A stretch of 64,000 nt of DNA from Rhizobium sp. Root1220 (GTDB taxonomy: Bacteria; Pseudomonadota; Alphaproteobacteria; Rhizobiales; Rhizobiaceae): positions 1 to 64,000 of the forward strand of contig NZ_LMDG01000006.1 in assembly GCF_001426265.1 (NCBI RefSeq). The letters are read 5' to 3'. Made by a program: the position numbers and the translations under genes. Position 1 is the first letter of the stretch; every line of letters starts with the position of its first letter. Under the pieces are notes generated by a model. It did no database searches and had not been told where the DNA came from. It saw nothing but the letters and a program-made list of their open reading frames with translations. This document shows, piece by piece, positions 17,054-26,781 of the stretch.

Positions 17054-18307
17054 TTATCTTTCGCCTCGGCCAAGAACGACGTCTTCCAACCAGGGATTCG
17101 AGAATTTCCGTTCCGGATCCATGCCGTTTCGAAGCCGGCGAAAATTCGACAGCCTCTCATAGCTGGCGCCAACATCGCGGCTTGTGAAGACCTTTCCCCA
17201 GTGCGGCAGGGCATTGAAAGGCGACAGTATCTGCTCGATGTGCCTTGCGGCCGTATTCACTGCGTCCTGATCCCGAATCCAGGTGAAGTGGATCGATACG
17301 GTGTCGCGATGATATTGAGGGCTGAGCCAAAACTGGTCGGCGGCAACTGTCCGGAATTCCCCCGCTTGCACCAGATGGACAAATTTATCGCGGATCGACA
17401 GGAGTGCCCGGATCGCCGCCGCCCCATCTTTCCTGGAAACATGGTACTCGGATTGTATCTCTTCGCCGCTGCTGGGGGTGAAGCCCATCTTGAAGTGCGG
17501 GAGCCTGTCGGACCACCGGCCGTATTGCCCGAGTTGCTCGGTGAAATTTTGCGAATCGAGACCGCTTATCGGATGCCTGTTGGCAGTCGCACGCATTGCA
17601 CCGTGAAAGGTGGCTGGCCACTCGTCGGCCGGGGCCTTTCGCTTCAACCAGATTGATCCAGCCTTTTCACCCCACTGAGTGAACACACTGACGCTATAGC
17701 CCGCGGCCATGATATCATCGAGGTTGTCCAGCAACCGGTCCCAGGCCAGCCCTTCGTAGACAGATTGCGCGACCTCAAACTCCGGCTGAACGTCAAGCGT
17801 CACGCGCGTGACGACGCCAAGCGCGCCCAGATGCACAACCATTCCCGGAAAATCGACATCGCCACGTGCTATCCTTACGACGCGGCCGTCACCGGCAATA
17901 AACTCGAGACAGGAGACCGCCGTCGCAAGATTGCCGTTTAAGTTGCCCGACCCATGCGTTGCCGTCGCAATTGCTCCAGCAATCGAGATGTGAGGCAAGG
18001 ATGCGAGGTTGTGGATGGCGAGCCGATGACGATTCAGGAAAGTCGCAAGCTCCCCATAGGTGCAATGACCTCCCACGGTAACCCGCGTTCCGTCATCCTC
18101 GACAATGGGGTTGATCGGCAACTCGGCAAGCGACAATGCAACTTGGCCATCGCCAATTGCATTGAACGAGTGCCCTGATCCGACGACCTTTATCTTTGAT
18201 GATCGCGAGACGATCTCGCAAACCGCCTCCACGGACGAGGGATAGTAGCAACCTTGAAAGCTGTAGCGGAAGCTCTTCGCCCAATTGGTCGTGGGACCCT
18301 GTCTCAT
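17054..18307 (-). CDS. Alditol oxidase-like FAD-linked oxidoreductase
   Basis: VAO-family flavoprotein, 417 residues, the same size as bacterial alditol/xylitol oxidases. The N-terminal FAD-binding domain has VVGSGHSFNAIGD near residue 41, where the His aligns with the covalent FAD-attachment His of alditol oxidase; LASLPHISIAGAIATATHGSG (shown as SIAGAIATATHGSG) and HLGALGVVTRVTL follow. The C-terminus RLSNFRRLRNGMDPERKFSNPWLE is the family's closing motif. It should oxidise a polyol or sugar lactone with O2 as acceptor. Next upstream on the same strand is an AGE sugar epimerase, so both may serve sugar/polyol use. Confidence 0.8.
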   Translation of the reverse strand: MRQGPTTNWAKSFRYSFQGCYYPSSVEAVCEIVSRSSKIKVVGSGHSFNAIGDGQVALSLAELPINPIVEDDGTRVTVGGHCTYGELATFLNRHRLAIHNLASLPHISIAGAIATATHGSGNLNGNLATAVSCLEFIAGDGRVVRIARGDVDFPGMVVHLGALGVVTRVTLDVQPEFEVAQSVYEGLAWDRLLDNLDDIMAAGYSVSVFTQWGEKAGSIWLKRKAPADEWPATFHGAMRATANRHPISGLDSQNFTEQLGQYGRWSDRLPHFKMGFTPSSGEEIQSEYHVSRKDGAAAIRALLSIRDKFVHLVQAGEFRTVAADQFWLSPQYHRDTVSIHFTWIRDQDAVNTAARHIEQILSPFNALPHWGKVFTSRDVGASYERLSNFRRLRNGMDPERKFSNPWLEDVVLGRGER

Positions 18308-18401
18308 AAAACCGAACTCTCCGAATCTTGTCAGCTTGGGGTAACGCTGCCCGCGTCAGTGACAAGCGGGGCGCCGTCGAGATGGCGCGCCCGACGCTGG
18401 A

Positions 18402-19658
18402 TCAGACTTTCCCCCCGGCCTCGGCGATGACCTTGGTCAGGCTGCCGGTTGCCGGGAAGAGGGGGATCAGGCACGCCTGCAGGGCGTGGTAGATGTCGCC
18501 CTTGCCCGGAAAGATCGTGTGGGCGGGAGCGAGGTCTTCGGTCAGTTCTTCGTGCCAACCGCCGTTCTTGTGGTCGACGAAGCAGCGCTCGATAACGTTC
18601 CAGATCTTGCGGTAGCTTTCCTCGTGGAAATCGCTCGGCAGGTGTTGGTTAAGGTAGTGGGCAGCACCAGCACCCTCGCAGGCGGGCCACCACAGTTTTT
18701 CGCGCTTCGCGGGCGCGTCTTCCCAGTCGAGCGTGTAGAAGAAGCCACCCCTTGCGGTGTCCCAGCCGAGCAGCATCGATTGCGCGAACAACGCCTTGGC
18801 TGCATCCGGCAGCCAGCTTTGCTTCCGTCCGCCAAGCGACCAGAGCTGCAGCAGCAGGCGCGTCCATTCCAGCCAGTGGCCGGGCGTGGTGCCAGACGGG
18901 CGGAACATCTCGTTGCCGCGATAAGTCTTGTCGAGAACCCAATTGGCGTTGAAATGCTCGCCGACGCGCCAGTCGACCGAGCCGGCAGCGCGGCGGATGA
19001 CTAGGTCGGCAATGCTTTCGGCCTTGTCGAGGTAAGATCTGTCGCCGGTAGCCTCGAATGCGGCCATCAGGGCTTCCGTCAGGTGCATGTTGGAGTTCTG
19101 GCCACGATAGGTGCCGCCGTCGATCGGCGACCAATCCGCGTTGAATTCCTCGGCTATGGCGCCGTGGCGGGTTTCCCAAAACTTCGTGTTCAGGACTTCC
19201 GTGACATCGGCGATCATGCCATCGGCCAGCGGATGGCCGATGGTCTTGGCCGAGGATGCGGCAAGCAGCACGAAGGCGTGACCATAGCCCTGCTTGCTGG
19301 AATCGACCGGACCGTCATTGTTCAGCGACCAGAAGTAACCGCCATTGGTCGTATCGCGATGATGGTTCCAGATGTACTGCATGCCGTGATCAACGACATC
19401 GGTAGCGCCCGGGCGACCGAGGAGGGTGCCGATCGAGAAACAGTGGACGGCGCGAGCGGCGATATGGATGCCACGAACCTGCCCCTCGGCGTCGAGCGGC
19501 TTGCCGGTATCGTCCAGATCGTAGAATCCGCCCTTGGGATTGATGGAATCGTGCTGGAAGAAATCGAACAGAGCATTTGCCTGCGCGAGGAGCCAATCGC
19601 GATGATAGGTGCGAGTGGTCCAGTTTCCGAGCGTGGCGTCGCCAATTGCAGGTGCCAT
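18402..19658 (-). CDS. AGE-family sugar epimerase/isomerase
   Basis: Cytosolic enzyme, 418 residues, with the (alpha/alpha)6-barrel pattern of N-acylglucosamine 2-epimerases and YihS/mannose isomerases. Visible family blocks are RAVHCFSIGTLLG, GQNSNMHLTEALMAAFEATGD, FRPSGTTPGHWLEWTRLLL, WWPACEGAGAAHYL and HTIFPGKGDIYHALQA, which contain the catalytic histidines. ATG 19658 follows GGAGGAG; the longer in-frame opening is Arg-rich and rejected. It probably interconverts aldoses and ketoses such as mannose and fructose. Transcribed away from metH. Confidence 0.85.
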   Translation of the reverse strand: MAPAIGDATLGNWTTRTYHRDWLLAQANALFDFFQHDSINPKGGFYDLDDTGKPLDAEGQVRGIHIAARAVHCFSIGTLLGRPGATDVVDHGMQYIWNHHRDTTNGGYFWSLNNDGPVDSSKQGYGHAFVLLAASSAKTIGHPLADGMIADVTEVLNTKFWETRHGAIAEEFNADWSPIDGGTYRGQNSNMHLTEALMAAFEATGDRSYLDKAESIADLVIRRAAGSVDWRVGEHFNANWVLDKTYRGNEMFRPSGTTPGHWLEWTRLLLQLWSLGGRKQSWLPDAAKALFAQSMLLGWDTARGGFFYTLDWEDAPAKREKLWWPACEGAGAAHYLNQHLPSDFHEESYRKIWNVIERCFVDHKNGGWHEELTEDLAPAHTIFPGKGDIYHALQACLIPLFPATGSLTKVIAEAGGKV

Positions 19659-19767
19659 GATACTCCTCCGATTTCGTGCACAATGCCTTCGCAAACGCCT
19701 ATATAGGGGCCGCCCGAGTCTGTCATCCGCCAAGGTTGTCAGAAGCGGAATTGAGATCCATATATTG

Positions 19768-19787
19768 ACATAAAGATATCTTTATGT
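19768..19787. promoter_or_regulatory. SahR-type operator upstream of metH
   Basis: ACATAAAGATATCTTTATGT is a perfect 20-base palindrome, 43 bases before the metH start. A TTGACA -35-like hexamer (19765-19770) overlaps its left end, so a bound protein would block RNA polymerase. The 16-base core ATAAAGATATCTTTAT recurs upstream of the ArsR-methyltransferase/metF operon at 58198. This links both loci to one regulator. Confidence 0.8.
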
Positions 19788-19829
19788 GATTTGAAGCGCT
19801 GGTCTGTAACGACGTCAAGGAGTCCGCCC

Positions 19830-22800
19830 GTGTTTGATACTCTCTTTGGTCCCGAAGGGGCGAAGCGCGACGGCAGTGAAGTGTTCGCGGCGCTGAGGAA
19901 AGCCGCCAGCGAACGCATCCTCGTTCTTGACGGCGCCATGGGCACACAGATTCAGGGGCTGGGCTATGATGAAGATCATTTCCGCGGCGACCGGTTCATC
20001 GGTTGCGCCTGTCATCAGAAGGGTAATAACGATCTTCTGATCCTGAGCCAGCCGGATGCGATCGAAGAAATTCACTACAAATACGCCAAGGCCGGCGCGG
20101 ATATTCTCGAAACCAACACCTTCTCCTCCACCCGAATTGCGCAGGCCGACTACGCGATGGAAGGCGAGGTCTATGCGCTTAACAAGGAAGGTGCCGAGAT
20201 CGTCCGCCGGGCGGCCGAGCGCGCCGAGCGCGAGGACGGTCGCCGCCGTTTCGTGGCGGGCGCCATCGGCCCGACGAACCGCACCGCCTCCATCTCTCCA
20301 GATGTGAACAACCCCGGTTTCCGTGCCGTCAGCTTTGACGATCTGCGCATTGCCTACGGCGAGCAGATTGACGGGCTTATCGACGGTGGCGCCGATATCA
20401 TCCTCATCGAGACGATCTTCGACACGCTGAACGCCAAGGCAGCCATTTTCGCCTGCGAGGAGCGCTTCGAGGCAAAAGGCATCCGCCTGCCGGTCATGAT
20501 CTCCGGCACGATCACCGATCTCTCGGGCCGCACGCTGTCGGGCCAGACGCCGTCCGCCTTCTGGAATTCGGTACGCCACTCCAACCCGTTCACGATCGGT
20601 CTCAACTGCGCCCTCGGCGCCAACGCCATGCGTCCGCACCTGCAGGAGCTTTCGGGTGTCGCCGATACGTTTATCTGCGCCTATCCGAATGCAGGCCTGC
20701 CGAACGAATTCGGCCAGTATGACGAGACGCCGGAACTGATGGCGGCGCAGATCGATGAATTTGCTCGCGAAGGCCTTGTCAACATCGTCGGCGGCTGCTG
20801 CGGCTCGACGCCGGAGCATATCAAGGCGATTGCCGAAGTGGTTGCCAAGTACAAGCCGCGCCCGATTCCGGAACATCGGCCGTTTATGTCGCTGTCGGGC
20901 CTCGAACCATTCGAGCTGACGAAAGACATTCCATTCGTCAATGTCGGTGAGCGCACCAATGTCACCGGTTCTGCAAGGTTCCGCAAGCTGATCACCAACG
21001 CCGATTACACGGCAGCGCTGGATGTCGCTCGTGATCAGGTGGAGAACGGCGCCCAGATCATCGATATCAACATGGACGAAGGCCTGATCGATTCCGAAAA
21101 GGCGATGGTCGAGTTCCTCAATCTGATCGCTGCTGAGCCTGATATCGCACGCGTGCCTGTGATGATCGACTCGTCGAAGTTCTCGATCATCGAGTCCGGC
21201 CTGAAGCGCGTCCAGGGCAAGTCGATCGTCAACTCGATCTCGCTGAAGGAAGGCGAGGAGAATTTCCTTGCCCAGGCGAAGCTGCTGCATGCCTATGGCG
21301 CGGCCGTTGTCGTCATGGCCTTCGACGAAACCGGGCAGGCCGATACCTACGATCGCAAGGTCGAGATTTGCTCGCGCGCCTACAAGATCCTTACCGAGAA
21401 GGCGGGTTTCCCGCCTGAGGATATCATATTCGACCCGAACGTCTTCGCGGTCGCGACCGGTATCGAAGAGCACAACAATTACGGCGTCGACTTCATCGAG
21501 GCGACGCGGACGATCCGTCAGCGCATGCCGCTGGTGCATATTTCAGGCGGCGTCTCCAACCTGTCCTTCTCGTTCCGCGGCAATGAGCCGGTGCGCGAAG
21601 CCATGCATGCCGTGTTCCTCTACCACGCCATTCAGGCGGGCATGGACATGGGGATCGTCAATGCCGGCCAGTTGGCCGTCTACGACAACATCGACGCGGA
21701 GTTGCGCGAGGCCTGCGAGGACGTCGTCCTGAACCGTCGCGCCGACGGCACCGAACGCCTGCTTGAGGTTGCGGAGAAATTCCGTGGCGGCGCCGCCCGG
21801 GAGGGTCGCGTGCAGGACCTGTCGTGGCGCGAATGGAGCGTCGAGAAGCGTCTTGAGCATGCGCTGGTCAACGGAATTACCGAATATATCGAGGCCGATA
21901 CCGAGGAAGCCCGCCTGCAGGCCGCCAGGCCGTTGCATGTCATCGAAGGGCCGCTCATGGCCGGCATGAACGTTGTCGGAGATCTGTTCGGCTCGGGCAA
22001 GATGTTTCTGCCGCAGGTCGTGAAATCCGCCCGTGTCATGAAACAGGCCGTCGCTGTTCTTCTTCCATATATGGAAGAGGAAAAGCGTCTCTCTGGCGGC
22101 GAGCAACGCAAGTCCGCGGGCAAGATCCTGATGGCGACGGTCAAGGGCGATGTGCACGACATCGGCAAGAATATCGTCGGCGTCGTGCTGGCCTGCAATA
22201 ACTATGAGATCATCGATCTTGGCGTTATGGTGCCGGCGACGAAGATTCTGGAGACAGCGGTTGCCGAAAAGGTCGATATCATCGGTCTCTCCGGCCTTAT
22301 TACGCCGTCGCTCGACGAGATGGTGCATGTAGCGGCTGAGATGGAGCGCCAGGGGCTGGACCTGCCGCTGCTGATAGGTGGCGCCACCACCAGTCGCGTG
22401 CATACGGCAGTGAAGATCCATCCGGGTTACGCCAAGGGGCAGACGGTTTATGTGACCGACGCCAGCCGCGCCGTCGGCGTTGTGTCGTCGCTGCTGTCGC
22501 CGGATGCGCGTGATGGCTATGTGAATGATATCCGCGCCGAGTACGCCAAGGTCGCAGCCGCCCACGCGCGCAGCGAAGCGGAGAAGGTCCGTCTGCCGCT
22601 GGCGCGTGCCCGCGAAAATGCGCAGAAGGTCGACTGGTCTGCCTACACACCCGGCAAACCCAGCTTCCTCGGCACGAAGGTGTTCGAGGACTACGATCTG
22701 GCGACGCTGGCCGAGTATATCGACTGGACGCCGTTCTTCCAGACCTGGGAGTTGCGTGGCCGTTACCCTGCCATTCTCGAGGACGAGAAGCAGGGTGAGG

Positions 22801-23603
22801 CAGCGCGGGCTCTCTGGGCCGATGCACAGGCGATGCTGAAGAAGATCATCGACGAGAAATGGTTCCGGCCGCGAGCCGTCATCGGCTTCTGGCCGGCTGG
22901 CGCTGTCGGCGACGACATCAAGCTCTTCACGGATGATGCCCGCAGGCAGGAGCTGGCGACTTTCTACACACTGCGTCAGCAGCTGTCGAAGCGCGATGGT
23001 CGCCCGAATGTGGCGCTTTCGGACTTCGTGGCACCTGTAGACAGCGGCGTTCAGGACTATGTCGGCGGTTTCGTCGTCACTGCCGGTATCGAGGAGGTGG
23101 CGATTGCCGAGCGCTTCGAGCGTTCCAATGACGACTACTCGTCCATTCTGGTAAAGGCGCTTGCCGACCGCTTCGCCGAGGCTTTCGCCGAGCGCATGCA
23201 CGAAGAGGTTCGTCGCCAGTACTGGGGCTATGCCAAGGATGAAGCGTTCAGCAAGGACCAACTGATCACTGAGGAATATGGCGGTATCCGTCCGGCGCCC
23301 GGCTATCCGGCACAGCCCGACCATACGGAGAAGGCGACGTTGTTCCGTTTGCTCGATGCGGAGAAAGCCGCCGGCGTGACGCTGACGGAAAGCTACGCGA
23401 TGTGGCCGGGCTCATCCGTCTCGGGCATCTACATTGGTCATCCCGAGTCCTATTACTTCGGCGTGGCAAAGGTCGAGCGTGACCAGGTTGAGGATTATGC
23501 GGCCCGAAAGGGCATGGAAATCCGGGAAGTCGAGCGTTGGCTCGGGCCTGTGCTCAACTACGTTCCTGCCAAGCCGCGTGAGGACGTGGAGGACGCGGCC
23601 TAA
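19830..23603 (+). CDS. metH: Cobalamin-dependent methionine synthase
   Basis: Transfers the methyl group of 5-methyltetrahydrofolate to homocysteine through methylcobalamin. The 1257-residue protein has all four modules: homocysteine domain with the zinc cysteines C260 (GLNCALG), C323 and C324 ([10 protein letters not shown]); pterin domain ([13 protein letters not shown]); cobalamin domain with DVHDIGKN, whose H776 ligates cobalt, plus [13 protein letters not shown]; and the C-terminal AdoMet reactivation domain ([12 protein letters not shown]). I start at GTG 19830, with AAGGAG at 19817-19822; the ATG at 19791 would sit next to the operator without a site. The gene appears monocistronic and controlled by the SahR-type palindrome upstream. 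Confidence 0.97.
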   Translation: MFDTLFGPEGAKRDGSEVFAALRKAASERILVLDGAMGTQIQGLGYDEDHFRGDRFIGCACHQKGNNDLLILSQPDAIEEIHYKYAKAGADILETNTFSSTRIAQADYAMEGEVYALNKEGAEIVRRAAERAEREDGRRRFVAGAIGPTNRTASISPDVNNPGFRAVSFDDLRIAYGEQIDGLIDGGADIILIETIFDTLNAKAAIFACEERFEAKGIRLPVMISGTITDLSGRTLSGQTPSAFWNSVRHSNPFTIGLNCALGANAMRPHLQELSGVADTFICAYPNAGLPNEFGQYDETPELMAAQIDEFAREGLVNIVGGCCGSTPEHIKAIAEVVAKYKPRPIPEHRPFMSLSGLEPFELTKDIPFVNVGERTNVTGSARFRKLITNADYTAALDVARDQVENGAQIIDINMDEGLIDSEKAMVEFLNLIAAEPDIARVPVMIDSSKFSIIESGLKRVQGKSIVNSISLKEGEENFLAQAKLLHAYGAAVVVMAFDETGQADTYDRKVEICSRAYKILTEKAGFPPEDIIFDPNVFAVATGIEEHNNYGVDFIEATRTIRQRMPLVHISGGVSNLSFSFRGNEPVREAMHAVFLYHAIQAGMDMGIVNAGQLAVYDNIDAELREACEDVVLNRRADGTERLLEVAEKFRGGAAREGRVQDLSWREWSVEKRLEHALVNGITEYIEADTEEARLQAARPLHVIEGPLMAGMNVVGDLFGSGKMFLPQVVKSARVMKQAVAVLLPYMEEEKRLSGGEQRKSAGKILMATVKGDVHDIGKNIVGVVLACNNYEIIDLGVMVPATKILETAVAEKVDIIGLSGLITPSLDEMVHVAAEMERQGLDLPLLIGGATTSRVHTAVKIHPGYAKGQTVYVTDASRAVGVVSSLLSPDARDGYVNDIRAEYAKVAAAHARSEAEKVRLPLARARENAQKVDWSAYTPGKPSFLGTKVFEDYDLATLAEYIDWTPFFQTWELRGRYPAILEDEKQGEAARALWADAQAMLKKIIDEKWFRPRAVIGFWPAGAVGDDIKLFTDDARRQELATFYTLRQQLSKRDGRPNVALSDFVAPVDSGVQDYVGGFVVTAGIEEVAIAERFERSNDDYSSILVKALADRFAEAFAERMHEEVRRQYWGYAKDEAFSKDQLITEEYGGIRPAPGYPAQPDHTEKATLFRLLDAEKAAGVTLTESYAMWPGSSVSGIYIGHPESYYFGVAKVERDQVEDYAARKGMEIREVERWLGPVLNYVPAKPREDVEDAA

Positions 23604-23697
23604 CGGCTCGCGTCTTCATGATCTGATCCAAGGTCTCGATAATGCGATTCAAGGTCTGCGCCCAAAGCCTTAATCCTCAATCGAAAACAATGGCTGA

Positions 23698-24573
23698 TCA
23701 GGCCGTCAGTTCGACCACGATCGCGGTCGTGTCGTCGCTCTGCTTGAAGCGTGGGTAGCGAAGGCCTTCTGGGTCAGTTTGTCGTTCGAGGCGACGCAGC
23801 TCCTCGATCATCGGTGCCAGCCCCTTGTCGAGTGCGGTACGCACCAGGCTTGCCGCATCATAGGCCGCGTAAAGAACGACCAGGTCTGCGAAGCCGTCGC
23901 TGCAGATGATGGCGTGTGCCTTGCCTTTCACGGGAAGCGTTTCCGATACGAGATGATCGGCTGCTTCAGGTACGAGGCCAAGCGTCCAGATGCCGCCGAC
24001 CGTATTTTGGCTTTCGCGATGCCGTCGCAGTGCGGCCAGTGTCTCGGCATTGCCGAGCGCGCCGCCGCCCCTGGTGATGCCGCCGGTGCGGGCAATATGG
24101 CTTTGCGCGTTGGCCTGCTCTCGGGCGAAGGCATCCGGGATCGCCGTATGGAAGCTTGCCGAACCATCTTCCTGCAGAAGGAAAATGCAGGAATCGCCCA
24201 ACCCGAAAAACGTGAAACCTGTGTGTGTTGCATGCAGCATGGCAAAAGCGGAAAGCGGCCAGGCGTAGCGCGGTACATGGGGGTTGCTGTCGAGAAAAGC
24301 TTTTCGTGCCTCTACCGAAACTGTGCGGGCAACACTCGATATCTCGGTATCGCGGGTGATCTGCCGCTGAAAACCATCGGCGAAGCGCGCTGCGATCCAG
24401 GCGGCGTCGCTTCCGTACACATCCACGAATTGGCGGTCGCCGAGACCGGTGGCGCCGTCGATCACAAAGGCACAGGCCTGGTTGTGACCGAAGCGGTCGT
24501 CGTTCGGTTTTTCCGGATTGCCTGGATCGGAGACGGCGTCGAGAATCAAGATTCCTGGTTCAATCGTCATCAT
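23698..24573 (-). CDS. PP2C-family protein phosphatase
   Basis: Metal-dependent Ser/Thr phosphatase-like protein of 291 residues. The PP2C metal-site motifs are present: NDDRFG (residues 24-29), FVIDGATG (36-43), GLGDSCIFLL, ICSDGFADLV and the closing SDDTTAIVVEL. The protein is soluble with no sensor or membrane domain. It lies 48 bases downstream of the GntR/UTRA gene on the same strand and probably ends the regulator-kinase transcript. A phosphatase is an unusual member of such a sugar operon, and its target is unknown. Two adjacent ATG codons (24573, 24570) make the start uncertain by one residue. Confidence 0.8.
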   Translation of the reverse strand: MMTIEPGILILDAVSDPGNPEKPNDDRFGHNQACAFVIDGATGLGDRQFVDVYGSDAAWIAARFADGFQRQITRDTEISSVARTVSVEARKAFLDSNPHVPRYAWPLSAFAMLHATHTGFTFFGLGDSCIFLLQEDGSASFHTAIPDAFAREQANAQSHIARTGGITRGGGALGNAETLAALRRHRESQNTVGGIWTLGLVPEAADHLVSETLPVKGKAHAIICSDGFADLVVLYAAYDAASLVRTALDKGLAPMIEELRRLERQTDPEGLRYPRFKQSDDTTAIVVELTA

Positions 24574-24621
24574 GCAACAGCAATAGCCTCAGCCGCCCTG
24601 CTGTTCAATCGCGACCATTGC

Positions 24622-25386
24622 TCACGGGGTGCCGATCGTCAATTCCGCCACGAAATCATATGCATCTCCGCGATACAGCGAGCGGGTGAATTCCACCGCG
24701 CGCCCGGAACCAAGATAGGAAATGCGTTCGATCGACAGCCCCGCGGCGCCGACCGAAACACCGAGAAGGCGCGCATCTTCCTCTTTCATGTTCGTCGCGG
24801 AAATTCTCTGAACGGCGCGAACGGGACGCACCTGATGACGCTCCAGTTCCGCATAAAGCGAAGTCGTGACGACGAACGGGTCCGGCAGAAACTCGCCTGA
24901 CACACTTGCATTTTCAATGGCCAGCGGCTGGTTGTCGGCAATGCGGAGACGGCTGAGCCGGGAAACCTTCACGTCCGTCGCGAGGCCGAGGATCATCATT
25001 TCGTCGGGTGAGGGAGTGTGGATGCCCTTGTGCAGCCATTCGGAGCGCGAGGTCATCCCGCGGCGGGCCATATCTTCGGTAAACGAGGTCAATTGCGAGA
25101 GGCGCTGTTCGACTCGCGATACAGGCTTGGTAACGAAGGTGCCAGAGCCGTGCCGACGGACCAGCAGGCCATCGGAAACCAGTTCGTCGATGGCCTTTCG
25201 GACTGTCACACGGCTTACGGTCGCGAACTCGGCAATGTCGCGCTCGGGCGGAAGGGCGTCACCGTGACCAAGCGAGCCCGTTCGGATCGCCTCCTCAAGC
25301 GTGCGTCGCAACTTGACATAGAGTGGGCCGCTGCCACCGGCCTGGAGCCTCTCAGATGAGAGGATACTGGCGAAATCGTCAGTCAT
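24622..25386 (-). CDS. GntR-family (UTRA) transcriptional regulator
   Basis: HutC/NagR-type regulator, 254 residues. The winged helix-turn-helix is at about 20-88 (DALPPERDIAEFATVSRVTV, RKAIDELVSDGLLVRRHGSG), and the UTRA ligand domain occupies 100-250 (LTSFTEDMARRGMTS, LRIADNQPLAIENASV, VEFTRSLYRGDAYDFVAEL). NagR-like members sense phosphorylated amino sugars. The ATG overlaps the kinase stop (ATGA at 25383-25386), so the two are translationally coupled. It probably controls the divergent importer through the inverted GGTATTTTTTTGG motifs near 26312 and 26437. Confidence 0.85.
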   Translation of the reverse strand: MTDDFASILSSERLQAGGSGPLYVKLRRTLEEAIRTGSLGHGDALPPERDIAEFATVSRVTVRKAIDELVSDGLLVRRHGSGTFVTKPVSRVEQRLSQLTSFTEDMARRGMTSRSEWLHKGIHTPSPDEMMILGLATDVKVSRLSRLRIADNQPLAIENASVSGEFLPDPFVVTTSLYAELERHQVRPVRAVQRISATNMKEEDARLLGVSVGAAGLSIERISYLGSGRAVEFTRSLYRGDAYDFVAELTIGTP

Positions 25387-26267
25387 GCGGCGCCTCTCTC
25401 TTGCTCACGCAGAAATTTGACGGCGAGGTCCGTCGCGCCTTGCAGGACATCACCCTTCGGCTCTCGCAGCAGGACTCTGTGGTGTTCGGCGATCCATGGA
25501 CGATAGGCCGCCGCAAGGCCGCCGAGCAGGCAGATTGCCGGGCATTCGGCCCACAGCAGCGCGTCCAGACTTTCGCAGATCGAGCGCGCGGCATTCTGTA
25601 CAATCCCCGAAGCAACTGGGTCATTGTTCGCGGCGTATTCGAAGACCAGCGGCGCATAGCGGGCGAAATCCTTCGGGCGGGATACATGGGCGAATTCTAC
25701 GACCCGCTCGGGATCGTTATCGTATTCCGCCATCAATCGTTCGGTGAGCGGCGAGGAGGAGCGAACACGGTCGTGCGCCAGCAGGGCGTTTTCAAGTAGA
25801 TCGCGGCCAAGGCGAGCACCGCTTGCCTGGTCCCCGACAACAAGCCCCCAACCGCCGATGCCGCGAAGCGTGCCTTTGCGTCGGGCATTGTAGACCGAGC
25901 CAGTGCCGAAAGCACCGATGATGCCGTCGGAATCGCCAAGCGCGCCTTGGAGCGCGGTGGACGCATCGGTGACGACGCGGCATCTGGCAAATGGCAGCGC
26001 AAGCTCGATGCGCCGTCCGTAGTCCCCGACGTTGGCGCCAGCGACGCCAACCAGAGCGGAGATTCTGGAAACGGTTTCAGGGGAAAGACCAGCGTCAGCC
26101 AGAGCGTTTCGCGCCGATGACACGATGTTGATCAGGGAGTTGTCGATATCGGACAGAATATTTGCCGGGCCGGCGGTCCCCCGTCCGTGAACCCGTCCCG
26201 ATGCGTCTATCACCGCTGCGCGGCAACTCGACCCGCCGCCATCAATGCCGATAGCAAGTTCTGTCAT
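25383..26267 (-). CDS. BadF/BadG/NagK-type sugar kinase
   Basis: ASKHA-fold ATPase of 294 residues, of the BadF/BadG/BcrA/BcrD family that includes N-acetylglucosamine kinases. Phosphate-1 loop is IGIDGGGSSCRAAV (residues 5-18), phosphate-2 is VTDASTALQGA, then GAFGTGSVYNAR, GGWGLVVGDQASGARLGRD and the adenosine motif CLLGGLAAAY. It most likely phosphorylates an imported amino sugar, giving a ligand for the coupled UTRA regulator. First gene of the leftward transcript, divergent from the ABC importer at 26782. The exact sugar cannot be read from the sequence. Confidence 0.8.
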   Translation of the reverse strand: MTELAIGIDGGGSSCRAAVIDASGRVHGRGTAGPANILSDIDNSLINIVSSARNALADAGLSPETVSRISALVGVAGANVGDYGRRIELALPFARCRVVTDASTALQGALGDSDGIIGAFGTGSVYNARRKGTLRGIGGWGLVVGDQASGARLGRDLLENALLAHDRVRSSSPLTERLMAEYDNDPERVVEFAHVSRPKDFARYAPLVFEYAANNDPVASGIVQNAARSICESLDALLWAECPAICLLGGLAAAYRPWIAEHHRVLLREPKGDVLQGATDLAVKFLREQERGAA

Positions 26268-26311
26268 TAGACCACCAGATTTGCTTGTTCCCCTTGGTTT
26301 TTCTTACAATA

Positions 26312-26452
26312 CCAAAAAAATACCATTTACCAAGAGATAACTGATCAAAATGGCGCCATTTCTAATTCATTGATTTATCGCGATAAAAATCATTTGGTGA
26401 ATTTTATCGGTACCACAAGTTAAAATTGGCTGGACAATTGGTATTTTTTTGG
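26312..26452. promoter_or_regulatory. Divergent control region with inverted operators
   Basis: CCAAAAAAATACCATT at 26312-26327 is the inverted form, 15 of 16 bases, of ATTGGTATTTTTTTGG at 26437-26452, so the same element faces each gene of the divergent pair. Between them lie two perfect 14-base palindromes, AAATGGCGCCATTT (26348-26361) and TTTATCGCGATAAA (26374-26387). The AT-rich segment contrasts with its surroundings. The outer elements are candidates for the GntR/UTRA regulator; the inner ones may bind another protein. Confidence 0.55.
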
Positions 26453-26781
26453 ACTTAATTCCCGGCAAAGGGAACAGCACATTGAGCAGCACCAAACCGA
26501 CAGCAAGATAAGTCGGGCCTCTCGATGTAAAACGCATTCGGCCGCATGAGCTTTGATGTTCAGTTGTCGTTCTTCGTTATCGGTTTCCTTTGAGATTGTT
26601 GCCTCGGATGCGCGTATGTCCGTGTGTTGTTCGACCGACGGGCGATCGTCTCGTGTCGAAAGAGCTTTAGGGGCCGGCAAAAACTGGCGGCTCCAAGGAG
26701 CATTGGTCGTTGCCCCAGGCACGCCGTTGCTTGTTTCAGACCAAGAATTGCGCCTCCCGGCGCTTAGAACAGGAGAGGGAA
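26453..26781. other. Long leader before the importer operon
   Basis: This 329-base stretch holds no supported gene. It ends with the AGGAGAGGG ribosome-binding site of the binding-protein gene. It could be an untranslated leader; I recognise no riboswitch class in it. Confidence 0.35.

Noticed and set aside
19740..19829. SAM riboswitch upstream of metH
   Set aside because: The space is short and dominated by a palindromic operator; no SAM-II or SAH riboswitch core could be recognised.
19815..23324. Two very long antisense open frames opposite metH (574 and 593 codons)
   Set aside because: They mirror the codon bias of metH in a GC-rich genome, have His/Arg/Asp-rich composition without domains, and no ribosome-binding sites. 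The same applies to antisense frames over 11652-12989, 26764-28536, 30007-31044 and 41592-43034.
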